Of a DNA stretch of 30,676 bases, positions 22,175 through 30,676 are shown piece by piece. Every line of letters starts with the position of its first letter. Positions within the stretch are counted from its first letter, which is position 1. The stretch comes from an uncultured Sphingomonas sp. (GTDB lineage: Bacteria > Pseudomonadota > Alphaproteobacteria > Sphingomonadales > Sphingomonadaceae), in NCBI RefSeq assembly GCF_934560975.1, contig NZ_CAKTFO010000027.1, positions 1-30,676 on the forward strand. The letters are read 5' to 3'. The position numbers and the translations under genes are program-made. The notes beneath the pieces are model-generated. The model had not been told where the DNA came from and ran no database searches. It saw only the letters and a list, made by a program, of their open reading frames with translations.

Positions 22175-24641
22175 ACGGGACCGGCGCCGCGGGGAGTCGG
22201 TGCCGGCGAATCGGGGGATTTTGGACTTGGCGAGCCGTGCTACCCTGTTGCCGTTTCTGCCGGTCCAGCGCGGGCGGCATCATGGCGCGCTGATGGCGGC
22301 CGTGCTGGTGCTGGCGGCGCTGACCGTAGCGGTCGGGGCGTGGCAGCTGCTGCCGTCCTTTCTGATCCGCGAGCTGGTGGTCGCCACGGTCGGCGGGGTC
22401 GTGGTCGGCGGGGCGGCGCTGATCGCCGCCACCTGGCTGCGGCAGGACAAGCCCTCGCAGCGGACGGTGCGCGACTGGTCGTTGCTGAGCGCGGCGTTCG
22501 AGGACGCGCAGGACGCGATCGCCATCACGGACAGTGCCGGCCGGCCGATCTGCGTAAACCCCAATTATGAGGCGCGGTTCGGGTTGATGTCGGCGCCGAC
22601 CGGCCTGGCGGCTAATGGCGACGATCCGGACATGCTGGCGACGGCGGCGCGCATTGCGCTGCGCGAAGGAATGGCGGATCGGCAGCTGGTGGTCGGCGGG
22701 ACCAAGGTGTCGCTGATGCTGCGCCGGGGCGGGCGGATCGACGATCACCTGATCTGGCGTTTCCGCGACCATGGCCCCAGCAGCGATTATGGCGTCGCGC
22801 GGGAGTTGCTGGCGGGCAGCGGCGGCGACCGGCTGGGCGATGCGGGCGTGATGATGGCCCTGGCCGAGGCTGACGGCACGATCGTGGCCGCCAATCGCGT
22901 GTTCGCCTACCGCGTGTTCGGCGATGCCGACCGCAACGTGGCGGGTGCCAACATGGCGGATCTGCTGACCACATCGGCCGATGGGGCCGTGCGGCTGGCG
23001 CGCGAGGAGGATGACGAGGCGCAGCCGCTGCGGGTGATCCCGGTTTCCATCGGCGACAATCCGGCTGACGGCGCGTCCGTGCTGCTGATGTTCGACGAGG
23101 ATCCGGACGCGATGACCGCCGCCGCGGCCCGCGGGGCAGCGACGGTTCACCTCCATGAACTGCTCGCCATGCTGCCCTTGGGGTTGGCGTTGGTGGAGCG
23201 CGACGGGCGCTTCCTGTTCCTGAACGAGGCGTTTCGGCGCGCGGCGGGGCTCAACCCGAACGACAGCGCCGTCTATCCGAGCGACATCGTGGCGGAGGAG
23301 GACAAGGCCGCCGTGTCGGAGGCGGTGCGCCGGTTCGCGGGCGGGCGCGCGCTGCCCGGCGACCTGGCGGTGCGATTGTGGCACCGGGCGGAGGAGCCGG
23401 TCGGCCTGACCATCGCCAACGCCAAGGGGTTGGGCGACGCGGCGGTGCTGCTGAGTTTGAAGGACAATACGGAGGAGTCCAAGCTGAAGCGCCAGGTGGC
23501 GCAGGCGACCAAGATGCAGGCGGTGGGCCAGCTGGCCGGCGGTGTCGCCCACGATTTCAACAACATCCTGACCGCGATCATCGGCCATTGCGACCTGATG
23601 CTGATGCGCCACGTGCCCGGCGACATCGATTATGACGACATTCAGCAGATCAAGCACAATTCCAACCGCGCGGCGTCGCTGACGCGGCAATTGCTCGCCT
23701 TTTCGCGCCAGCAGACGTTGCGGCCGCAGATCCTGCAGCTGCCCGACGTGATCTCCGAAGTATCCAATCTCCTCCGCCGCCTGCTGGGCGAGACGGTGAA
23801 GCTGGAGGTGAAGCATGGCCGCAACCTGGGCCTGGTCCGCGCCGACCCGGGGCAGCTGGAGCAGGTGATCGTCAACCTTGCGGTGAATGCGCGCGACGCC
23901 ATGCCGGAAGGCGGGACGCTGACGATCCAGACCTACCCGGTGACCGCGTCCGAGGTGCGCAAGATGCGCAGCGAAATCCTGCCGATCGCCGACTATACCG
24001 CATTGAAGGTGACGGACACCGGCACGGGCATCGCGCCCGAAAACCTGGCCAAGATCTTTGAGCCGTTCTTTACCACCAAGGAAGTGGGCAAGGGCACCGG
24101 GCTGGGACTGTCCACCGTATACGGCATCGTCAAGCAGACCGACGGCTTCATCTTTGCCGATTCGGAAGTGGGCGCGGGCACCAGCTTCGTGATCTACCTG
24201 CCGGTTCACCATGCGGCCAAGGCGCCGGAGCCGACCGGCCCGGTGCGGGTCGAGCCGACGGGCGAGATGTGGGGCACCGGCACCATCTTGCTGGTGGAAG
24301 ACGAGGCGATGGTGCGCGCGGTGGCGGAACGCGCGCTGACCCGCCAGGGCTATCAGGTGCTGACCGCCACCAACGGCGAGGAGGCGCTGGAGCTGCTGCT
24401 GGACGGGGCGGAGGTCGACTTGCTGATTTCGGACGTGGTGATGCCGACCATGGACGGACCGACGCTGGTGCGGACCGCGCGGCAGACATTCCCGGATCTG
24501 AAGGTGCTGTTCATGTCGGGCTATGCCGAGGAACAATTGCGCAAGTCGATCGACATCGAACGGGTTGCGTTCCTGCCCAAGCCCTTCTCCGTGCTGCAAT
24601 TGGGGCAGGCGGCGCGCGACGCCTTGGTGCCGCCGGCATGA
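22167..24641 (+). CDS. cckA: CckA-type hybrid histidine kinase
   Basis: An 824-residue inner-membrane kinase. Two hydrophobic helices (about 41-62 and 69-91) are followed by PAS-like sensor segments (first near AFEDAQDAIAITDSAGRPI, last near LALVERDGRFLFLNEAFRRA). Then come a dimerisation domain with His462 in GGVAHDFNNILTAIIGHCDL, an ATPase domain (NLAVNARDAMPEGG, DTGTGIAPENL, GKGTGLGLSTVYG) and a C-terminal receiver with phospho-acceptor Asp756 in LLISDVVMPTMDG. This order and the H-box sequence match CckA, which in Caulobacter passes phosphate through ChpT to CtrA and CpdR. The first GTG, 22167, overlaps smpB by eight bases; a GTG at 22200 behind GGGGAG is an equally good start. A lone receiver gene follows. 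Confidence 0.92.
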   Translation: MAERDRRRGESVPANRGILDLASRATLLPFLPVQRGRHHGALMAAVLVLAALTVAVGAWQLLPSFLIRELVVATVGGVVVGGAALIAATWLRQDKPSQRTVRDWSLLSAAFEDAQDAIAITDSAGRPICVNPNYEARFGLMSAPTGLAANGDDPDMLATAARIALREGMADRQLVVGGTKVSLMLRRGGRIDDHLIWRFRDHGPSSDYGVARELLAGSGGDRLGDAGVMMALAEADGTIVAANRVFAYRVFGDADRNVAGANMADLLTTSADGAVRLAREEDDEAQPLRVIPVSIGDNPADGASVLLMFDEDPDAMTAAAARGAATVHLHELLAMLPLGLALVERDGRFLFLNEAFRRAAGLNPNDSAVYPSDIVAEEDKAAVSEAVRRFAGGRALPGDLAVRLWHRAEEPVGLTIANAKGLGDAAVLLSLKDNTEESKLKRQVAQATKMQAVGQLAGGVAHDFNNILTAIIGHCDLMLMRHVPGDIDYDDIQQIKHNSNRAASLTRQLLAFSRQQTLRPQILQLPDVISEVSNLLRRLLGETVKLEVKHGRNLGLVRADPGQLEQVIVNLAVNARDAMPEGGTLTIQTYPVTASEVRKMRSEILPIADYTALKVTDTGTGIAPENLAKIFEPFFTTKEVGKGTGLGLSTVYGIVKQTDGFIFADSEVGAGTSFVIYLPVHHAAKAPEPTGPVRVEPTGEMWGTGTILLVEDEAMVRAVAERALTRQGYQVLTATNGEEALELLLDGAEVDLLISDVVMPTMDGPTLVRTARQTFPDLKVLFMSGYAEEQLRKSIDIERVAFLPKPFSVLQLGQAARDALVPPA

Positions 24642-24709
24642 CCCGGCGCACGGCCGAAGACGTGAATGAGCCTTTTCGCTTTGACGCTTGACGTCTAAGG
24701 GGCGCCGCG

Positions 24710-25066
24710 ATGACTCAACCTCTTTCCGTACTGATCGTCGAAGACGAGCCGCTGATCGCGATGATGATCGAGGATCTGATCGACATCCTCGACCACAAGG
24801 TGGCGGGCACCACCGATGCGGTGGCCGAAGCCCTGCCGCTGGTGGAACGGGGCGATTTCGACGTGGCGATCCTGGATGTGAACCTGCGGGACGGGCCGAG
24901 CTGGCCGATCGCCGACGCGCTGAGCGGCAAGGGCAAGCCGTTCGTGATCGCGACCGGCGGCCATGTCGATCCGCCGCCGCCCGAACATGCCGGCGCGGTG
25001 CAGCTGGCCAAGCCGTTCACGCTCGACAGCCTGAAGGCGGCGCTGGAGCGTATCGCCGCCCGCTGA
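24710..25066 (+). CDS. single-domain response regulator
   Basis: A 118-residue receiver domain with no output part. The acidic pocket is Glu11-Asp12 in LIVEDEPLI, the phospho-acceptor is Asp56 in VAILDVNLRDG, the switch threonine is Thr82 in PFVIATGGHVD and the lysine is Lys101 in QLAKPFT. The PF-x-x-ATG arrangement recalls the FATGUY receivers of Alphaproteobacteria, such as SdrG of Sphingomonas, but the tyrosine is replaced by His85 and the phenylalanine before ATG is absent, so the match is partial. It begins 68 bases after cckA on the same strand, with AAGGGGCG as RBS. It could be a phosphate sink or an adaptor of that kinase or of another one. Confidence 0.9.
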   Translation: MTQPLSVLIVEDEPLIAMMIEDLIDILDHKVAGTTDAVAEALPLVERGDFDVAILDVNLRDGPSWPIADALSGKGKPFVIATGGHVDPPPPEHAGAVQLAKPFTLDSLKAALERIAAR

Positions 25067-25089
25067 GGCCTTGGTTCTTTTTTGCCAAA

Positions 25090-25104
25090 GTTCACCCCTT
25101 GTTC
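25090..25104 (+). promoter_or_regulatory. LexA (SOS) box of recA
   Basis: GTTC-ACCCCTT-GTTC fits exactly the alphaproteobacterial LexA site GTTC-N7-GTTC. It lies 76 bases before the recA start codon and overlaps a candidate -35 (TTGTTC, 25099-25104) with a possible -10 at TACATG (25122-25127), a place where LexA would block RNA polymerase. Confidence 0.85.
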
Positions 25105-25179
25105 TGTAGGAACATTTGTCGTACATGGACGACGACGCGTTGAACGCGATGATGCCATCCTATACGAAGGGTCTCGAAC

Positions 25180-26250
<1,071 letters not shown>

Positions 26251-26267
26251 GGCACCGGCGGCCGGGA

Positions 26268-26302
26268 CGGAACCATGCGTGATCGGAACCATGCGTCATG
26301 GT
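26268..26302 (+). repeat. 13-bp direct repeat with hairpin after recA
   Basis: CGGAACCATGCGT occurs at 26268-26280 and again at 26284-26296. The second copy runs into CATGGT, so ACCATG (26288-26293) and CATGGT (26297-26302) form a perfect six-base stem on a three-base loop. It lies 17 bases after the recA stop codon and might end its transcript, but there is no T-run. Confidence 0.6.
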
Positions 26303-26847
26303 GCGGAATCACGGCGCGGATCTGTCCCGGTTGAATGTGATGTGGACGTCAGCAACGGCCGTGCTGCCCGGCTCTGAAATGCGGTCTTTCTCGATCATGC
26401 TGGCGGCTTCGGGAGGGCGAATGTGGTCAAACCTCCCTTGCCGTCAGGCTTTGGTGGCGTAGGCCTGCCAGCCTTTCGCATCGCTGGTAGGCGCTCTCTC
26501 GAGGCTTGGCATCAAACAGGCGAAGTCTGCCCCTTCCGTCCGACGGCGAAGCTTTCTTAGGCTCTCGCGGGAAGCGCGCTCCAGGTCGGAAGCGACCCGT
26601 ATCGAAATCCTGAACTTGCCCCTTTGCGGGAGCATTGTTCATGGCGTGAACGGGTTCCGGAGAGGTGCGGGAATAACCGGGCGGCGGGAATGTAGCCCGC
26701 TTAAGCTTCCGCATCGTGGGTGGAAGCGGGGTTTGGCTGCGTTGGCTTGGCATGGGCCAGGAAAGTAATCCGTCGGCTCGGGAGCTGCGATGCATCGGGG
26801 GGTCGAATGCGACTAGGCAAACGGGATCGTTTCGCTAGCGTGGAGGG
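26303..26847. other. unassigned gap between recA and the M24 peptidase
   Basis: About 545 bases without a recognisable gene. On the minus strand two overlapping frames stay open: 26795-26427 (122 residues) and 26635-26444 (63 residues). The second frame reopens after its TGA for 45 codons down to 26309, giving a piece that looks less random (PPEAASMIEKDRISEPGSTA). None has a good RBS or a family I know, and the arginine/serine-rich make-up is typical of non-coding frames. A hairpin GCTTCCGC/GTGGAAGC lies at 26705-26727. It may be a decayed gene, a dispersed intergenic repeat or an RNA gene. Confidence 0.5.
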
Positions 26848-28074
26848 ATGATCCAGACACCTACACGTCGCGGGGTTCTTGCAGGAGCCGCCGTGCTGGC
26901 CGCATCGCCCGCCATTGCCGCGCTGCCGGAGACGACGGGATCCGCGCCGATCGGTCGGGCGGAATATGAGGCGCGGATCGCCAAGGCGCAAAGGTTGATG
27001 CGGCAGGCGGGATTTTCGGCTTTGCTGATCGAGTCGGGATCGTCACTGACCTACTTTACGGGCGTGCGCTGGGGGCGGAGCGAGCGGTTGACCGGTGCGG
27101 TGATTCCGGCGGCCGGGCGGATCGGGATCGTCACGCCGCACTTCGAGGAGCCGTCCGTCCGCGAAAGCCTGGCCGTGGAGGCGGAGGTCCGCGTCTGGCA
27201 GGAGGACCAGGATGCGCTGACGGTCGTGGCGGGGCTGCTGCGCGATCGCAAGGTGGCATCCGGCCCGATCGGGATCGAGGAGACGGTGCGCTATTTCGCG
27301 GTGGATGGGCTCGCCAAAGCCCTGCCGCTGGCGGTGATCCGGTCAGGCGCAGGCGTAGTGCGGGGGTGCCGCATGATCAAGTCGCCGGCCGAGATCGCTT
27401 TGATGCAGCGCGCATCCGACATCACGATCGCGGCCTACCGCGACACATATGGCAAAATCGCGAAGGGGATGACCCGCGACGACATCGCCAAGCTGATGGA
27501 CGCCGCCACCCGCGCCCGAGGCGGCGAGCCGGAGTTCAGCCTGGTGCTGCTGGGCGAGGCATCGGCCTATCCGCATGGATCGCACCAGCGTCAGGTGCTG
27601 GCGGACGGCATGACGGTGCTGATGGACTGCGGCTGCACGGTGCAGGGCTACCAATCCGACATTTCCCGCACCTTCGTGTTCGGCGAGGCATTGCGCGAGC
27701 AGCGCATGGTGTGGGATCAGGTGCGGCGGGGGCAGACGATGGCCTTTGCCGCCGCGCGGGTCGGTACGCCGGCCGGCCAGATCGACGATACCGTGCGGCG
27801 CTATTATGAGAGCCTGGGCTACGGGCCCGGCTACGCCCTGCCCGGCCTGCCGCATCGCACCGGCCACGGCATCGGCCTGGACGGGCATGAACCGGTCAAC
27901 CTGGTGCATGGCGAGACCACGCCGCTGGCGCCGGGCATGTGTTTCTCGGATGAGCCCGGACTGTACCTGCCCGGCAAGTTCGGCGTCCGGCTGGAGGATT
28001 GCTTCCACATGACGGAGCAGGGCGCGCGCTGGTTCTCCACCCCGCCGACTTCGATCGATCGACCGTTCGGCTGA
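26848..28074 (+). CDS. exported M24-family peptidase (Xaa-Pro type)
   Basis: A 408-residue metallopeptidase of the pita-bread fold that would remove the residue before proline or act on proline dipeptides. The N-terminus is a twin-arginine signal: TRRGVLAGAAVLAA, with likely cleavage after AIA at residue 24, so the folded enzyme is exported to the periplasm. A creatinase-like N domain follows (about 35-165). The catalytic domain shows the metal ligands in MDCGCTVQGYQSDISRTF (two Asp), PHRTGHGIGLDGHE (His), FSDEPGLY (Glu) and VRLEDCF (Glu). GGAGGG directly adjoins the ATG, an unusually short spacing. It is flanked by recA and alaS and not clearly in an operon with either. The substrate is unknown. 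Confidence 0.92.
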   Translation: MIQTPTRRGVLAGAAVLAASPAIAALPETTGSAPIGRAEYEARIAKAQRLMRQAGFSALLIESGSSLTYFTGVRWGRSERLTGAVIPAAGRIGIVTPHFEEPSVRESLAVEAEVRVWQEDQDALTVVAGLLRDRKVASGPIGIEETVRYFAVDGLAKALPLAVIRSGAGVVRGCRMIKSPAEIALMQRASDITIAAYRDTYGKIAKGMTRDDIAKLMDAATRARGGEPEFSLVLLGEASAYPHGSHQRQVLADGMTVLMDCGCTVQGYQSDISRTFVFGEALREQRMVWDQVRRGQTMAFAAARVGTPAGQIDDTVRRYYESLGYGPGYALPGLPHRTGHGIGLDGHEPVNLVHGETTPLAPGMCFSDEPGLYLPGKFGVRLEDCFHMTEQGARWFSTPPTSIDRPFG

Positions 28075-28112
28075 AGCTTCCCTTGGGGCGCGGCTGGCCT
28101 TACATCGCGCAC

Positions 28113-30676
28113 ATGACATCGACCAACGACATCCGCCGATCGTTCCTCGACCATTTCGCGTCCGCCGGCCACCGCATCGTGCCATCGGCCCCGCTGGTGC
28201 CGCACAACGACCCGACATTGATGTTCGTGAATGCCGGCATGGTGCCGTTCAAGAACGTCTTCACGGGCCTGGAAAGCCGGCCTTATTCGACCGCGACCAG
28301 CAGTCAGAAGTGCGTGCGCGCCGGCGGCAAGCATAACGACCTCGACAATGTCGGCTATACCGCGCGCCACCACACCTTCTTCGAGATGCTCGGCAATTTC
28401 TCGTTCGGGGATTATTTCAAGGAACAGGCGATCACCCACGCCTGGACCCTGCTGACCAGGGAATGGGGCATCCCGGCGGAGCGGCTGACCGCCACCGTCT
28501 ACCACACCGACGATCAGGCGTTCGACCTGTGGAAGAAGATCGCCGGCCTGCCCGACCACCGCATCATCCGCATCCCGACCAAGGACAATTTCTGGGCGAT
28601 GGGATCGGACGGGCCGTGCGGGCCATGCTCCGAAATCTTCTACGACCATGGCGACCATATTCCGGGTGGCCCTCCGGGCAGTCCGGATGAGGATGGCGAC
28701 CGCTTCGTCGAGATCTGGAACCTGGTCTTCATGCAGTTCGTGCAGGAGGCGGACCAGATCGTCGGCGACCTGCCGCGCCCGTCGATCGACACCGGCATGG
28801 GACTGGAGCGCGTCGCGGCCGTGCTGCAGGGCGTGCACGACAATTACGACACGGACACGTTCAAGGCGCTGATCGCCGCATCGGGCGAGCTGACCAGGAG
28901 CGCCACGGACGGGCCGAACCAGCCGTCGCACCGGGTGATTGCCGATCACCTCCGTTCGGCGGGCTTCCTGGTGGCGGACGGGGTGCTGCCGGCGAACGAG
29001 GGGCGCGGCTATGTGCTGCGCCGCATCATGCGCCGCGCGATGCGCCACGCGCACCTGCTTGGCGCGTCCGAGCCGCTGATGCACCGGCTGGTGCCGGCTT
29101 TGGTGGCGGAAATGGGCGCGGCCTATCCCGAACTGGTCCGCGCGCAACCGCTGATCGAGGAGACGCTGCGGCTGGAGGAGACACGCTTCCGCCAGACCCT
29201 AGCCAACGGCCTGCGCCTGCTGGACGAGGCGACGGCGGGGATGGGCGAGGGCGCGACGCTGCCGGGCGCGGTGGCGTTCAAGCTCTACGACACGTTCGGC
29301 TTTCCCTACGACCTGACCGAGGACGCCTTGCGCGCGCAGGGGTTGAGCGTTGATCGCGCCGGGTTCGACACCAGCATGGCCGAGCAGAAGGCCGCCGCGC
29401 GCGCCGCGTGGAAGGGATCGGGCGAGAAGGGCAGCGAGGAGATCTGGTTCGACATCGCCGAGGAGCAGGGCGGCACGGAGTTTACCGGCTATAGCGGCCA
29501 TGAGGGCGACGCGCAGGTGGTGGCCTTGGTCCGCGATGGCGCGCGGGTGGAGGCAGCCCACACCGGCCAGGAGGTCGTGATCCTGACCAACCAGACGCCC
29601 TTTTATGGCGAAAGTGGCGGGCAGATGGGGGACGCCGGGCAGGCTTCGGGCGGCAACGGCTTCGAGGCCGAGATTGCCGACACGTCCAAGCCGCTCGGCC
29701 GGCTCCATGCCCACAAGGCGACGGTGACGGGCGGGGAGATCAAGGTCGGCGACACCATCCATCTGGCAGTGGACGTGACGCGGCGGAGCCAGCTGCGCGC
29801 CAACCATTCCGCCACCCACCTGCTCCATGCGGCATTGCGGCACCGGCTGGGCGGGCATGTGACGCAGAAGGGCAGCATGGTCGCGGCCGAGCGGCTGCGC
29901 TTCGACTTCTCGCACCCCAAGGCGTTGAGCGCGGAGGACATTGCGGTGGTGGAGGCGGAGGTGAACCGCCACATCCGCGAAAATGACGCGGTAACGACGC
30001 GGCTGATGACGCCCGACGATGCGATCGCGGCGGGCGCGATGGCCTTGTTTGGGGAGAAATATGGCGACGAGGTGCGCGTGCTGTCGATGGGCCGCGGCGA
30101 TGATGCCGCCTGGTCGGTGGAATTGTGCGGCGGCACCCACGTCAACGCGCTGGGCGATATCGGCGTGTTCAAGATCGTGGCGGAAAGCGCGGTCTCCTCG
30201 GGCGTGCGCCGGATCGAGGCGCTGACCGGCGAGGCGGCGCGGCTGTGGCTGACCCATCGCGACGAGCGGCTGCGCGAGGCCGCCGCCGCGCTGAAGACCA
30301 CGCCGGAGGAGGTGCCGGCGCGCATCGCCAGCCTGGTCGAGGAACGGCGCAAGCTGGAGCGCGAACTGGCCGACGCCAAGAAGGCGCTGGCGCTGGGCGG
30401 TGGCGCGGCCAAGTCCGATGCCGAAGCACCGGAGCAGATCGCTGGCACCGCCTTTGTCGGCCAGGTGATCGACGGGCTGGACCCCAAGGGGCTGCGCGGG
30501 CTGGTGGACGAGGCCAAGGCGCGGCTGGGTTCGGGCGTGGCGGTGCTGGTGGCGACCAACGACGGCCGCGCGTCGGTGGCGGTTGGCGTGACCGCCGACC
30601 TGATCGGGCGACTGTCGGCGGGCTTCGATCTGGCGCAGAGAAACGCCTGCGTCTTCCGCCGCGTCGTGGAGCATAC
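28113..30676 (+). CDS. alaS: alanyl-tRNA synthetase, cut by the window edge
   Basis: The first 854 codons of a class II synthetase that charges tRNA-Ala and clears Ser/Gly mischarging. The catalytic core begins IRRSFLDHFASAGHRIVPSA and includes VNAGMVPFKNVFTG, KDNFWAMGSDGPCGPCSEIF and IDTGMGLERVAAVLQG. The editing domain has NHSATHLLHAALRH, and the zinc site CGGTH comes further on. The C-terminal piece starts FVGQVIDGLDPKGLRGLVDE. After VTADLIGRLSA the reading changes to GFDLAQRNACVFRRVVEH, where the family normally continues toward a glycine-rich GGKGGG-type block. No other frame restores it. No stop codon is reached. It starts 39 bases after the peptidase gene. Confidence 0.93.
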   Translation, partial: MTSTNDIRRSFLDHFASAGHRIVPSAPLVPHNDPTLMFVNAGMVPFKNVFTGLESRPYSTATSSQKCVRAGGKHNDLDNVGYTARHHTFFEMLGNFSFGDYFKEQAITHAWTLLTREWGIPAERLTATVYHTDDQAFDLWKKIAGLPDHRIIRIPTKDNFWAMGSDGPCGPCSEIFYDHGDHIPGGPPGSPDEDGDRFVEIWNLVFMQFVQEADQIVGDLPRPSIDTGMGLERVAAVLQGVHDNYDTDTFKALIAASGELTRSATDGPNQPSHRVIADHLRSAGFLVADGVLPANEGRGYVLRRIMRRAMRHAHLLGASEPLMHRLVPALVAEMGAAYPELVRAQPLIEETLRLEETRFRQTLANGLRLLDEATAGMGEGATLPGAVAFKLYDTFGFPYDLTEDALRAQGLSVDRAGFDTSMAEQKAAARAAWKGSGEKGSEEIWFDIAEEQGGTEFTGYSGHEGDAQVVALVRDGARVEAAHTGQEVVILTNQTPFYGESGGQMGDAGQASGGNGFEAEIADTSKPLGRLHAHKATVTGGEIKVGDTIHLAVDVTRRSQLRANHSATHLLHAALRHRLGGHVTQKGSMVAAERLRFDFSHPKALSAEDIAVVEAEVNRHIRENDAVTTRLMTPDDAIAAGAMALFGEKYGDEVRVLSMGRGDDAAWSVELCGGTHVNALGDIGVFKIVAESAVSSGVRRIEALTGEAARLWLTHRDERLREAAAALKTTPEEVPARIASLVEERRKLERELADAKKALALGGGAAKSDAEAPEQIAGTAFVGQVIDGLDPKGLRGLVDEAKARLGSGVAVLVATNDGRASVAVGVTADLIGRLSAGFDLAQRNACVFRRVVEH

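Noticed and set aside
22119..24599. 826-residue open frame antisense to cckA
   Set aside because: It mirrors the codon pattern of cckA, is rich in Arg, His and Gln and matches no family. In GC-rich DNA such antisense frames stay open by chance.
26303..26847. tmRNA (ssrA) gene in the gap after recA
   Set aside because: No tRNA-Ala-like ends and no recognisable alphaproteobacterial tag reading frame could be found.

Overview
The window is high-GC chromosomal DNA from an alphaproteobacterium, most likely a sphingomonad (Sphingomonas or a close relative). The grounds are the protein families (a CckA-type cell-cycle kinase, a HdaA-type DnaA inactivator, a DUF2842 protein, an alphaproteobacterial GTTC-N7-GTTC LexA box at recA), the high GC, and short GAAG-loop inverted repeats of a kind common between sphingomonad genes. 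I see no prophage, plasmid, integron, insertion sequence or CRISPR array. This is essentially a core-genome segment, and I do not see a large undescribed system in it.

Layout. (1) 6-472: tRNA-Asp(GTC), a hairpin and a degenerate REP-like unit. (2) 473-3008, minus strand: a diguanylate cyclase, then the module zauP-like / zapA / 6S RNA / 5-formyl-THF cyclo-ligase / DUF2842. The genes of the module overlap or lie close together, and the 6S RNA sits between zapA and the ligase as in E. coli. (3) 3125-5790, plus strand: gap, a MOSC-domain gene and pgk, with the MOSC gene translationally coupled to pgk, followed by an inverted REP pair. (4) 5993-8359, minus strand: purM, purN and a membrane-anchored protein of unknown function. 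(5) 8425-13963, plus strand: a DUF2066-like exported protein, hdaA, ppk1 and ppx. (6) rnd (minus) diverges from aspS (plus). An EAL phosphodiesterase follows aspS and meets greB head-on with no base between their stop codons. (7) A Slt-type lytic transglycosylase and greB (minus) diverge from dapA, smpB, cckA and a lone receiver protein (plus). (8) recA with an SOS box, a roughly 600-bp gap that I cannot assign, a Tat-exported M24 peptidase, and alaS running off the right edge.

The genes cover central carbon metabolism (gap, pgk), purine and one-carbon metabolism (purM, purN, cyclo-ligase), polyphosphate turnover (ppk1, ppx), cell cycle and division (zapA and partner, hdaA, cckA), c-di-GMP signalling (one cyclase, one phosphodiesterase), transcription and translation quality control (greB, smpB, 6S RNA, rnd, aspS, alaS) and DNA repair (recA).

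The points most worth a second look are: the unexplained recA-peptidase gap; the alaS C-terminus, which stops resembling alanyl-tRNA synthetase in its last ~20 codons before the window edge; the MOSC gene between two glycolytic genes; the interleaved inverted repeats between aspS and the EAL gene; the small coiled-coil gene in front of zapA; and the lone receiver protein beside cckA.
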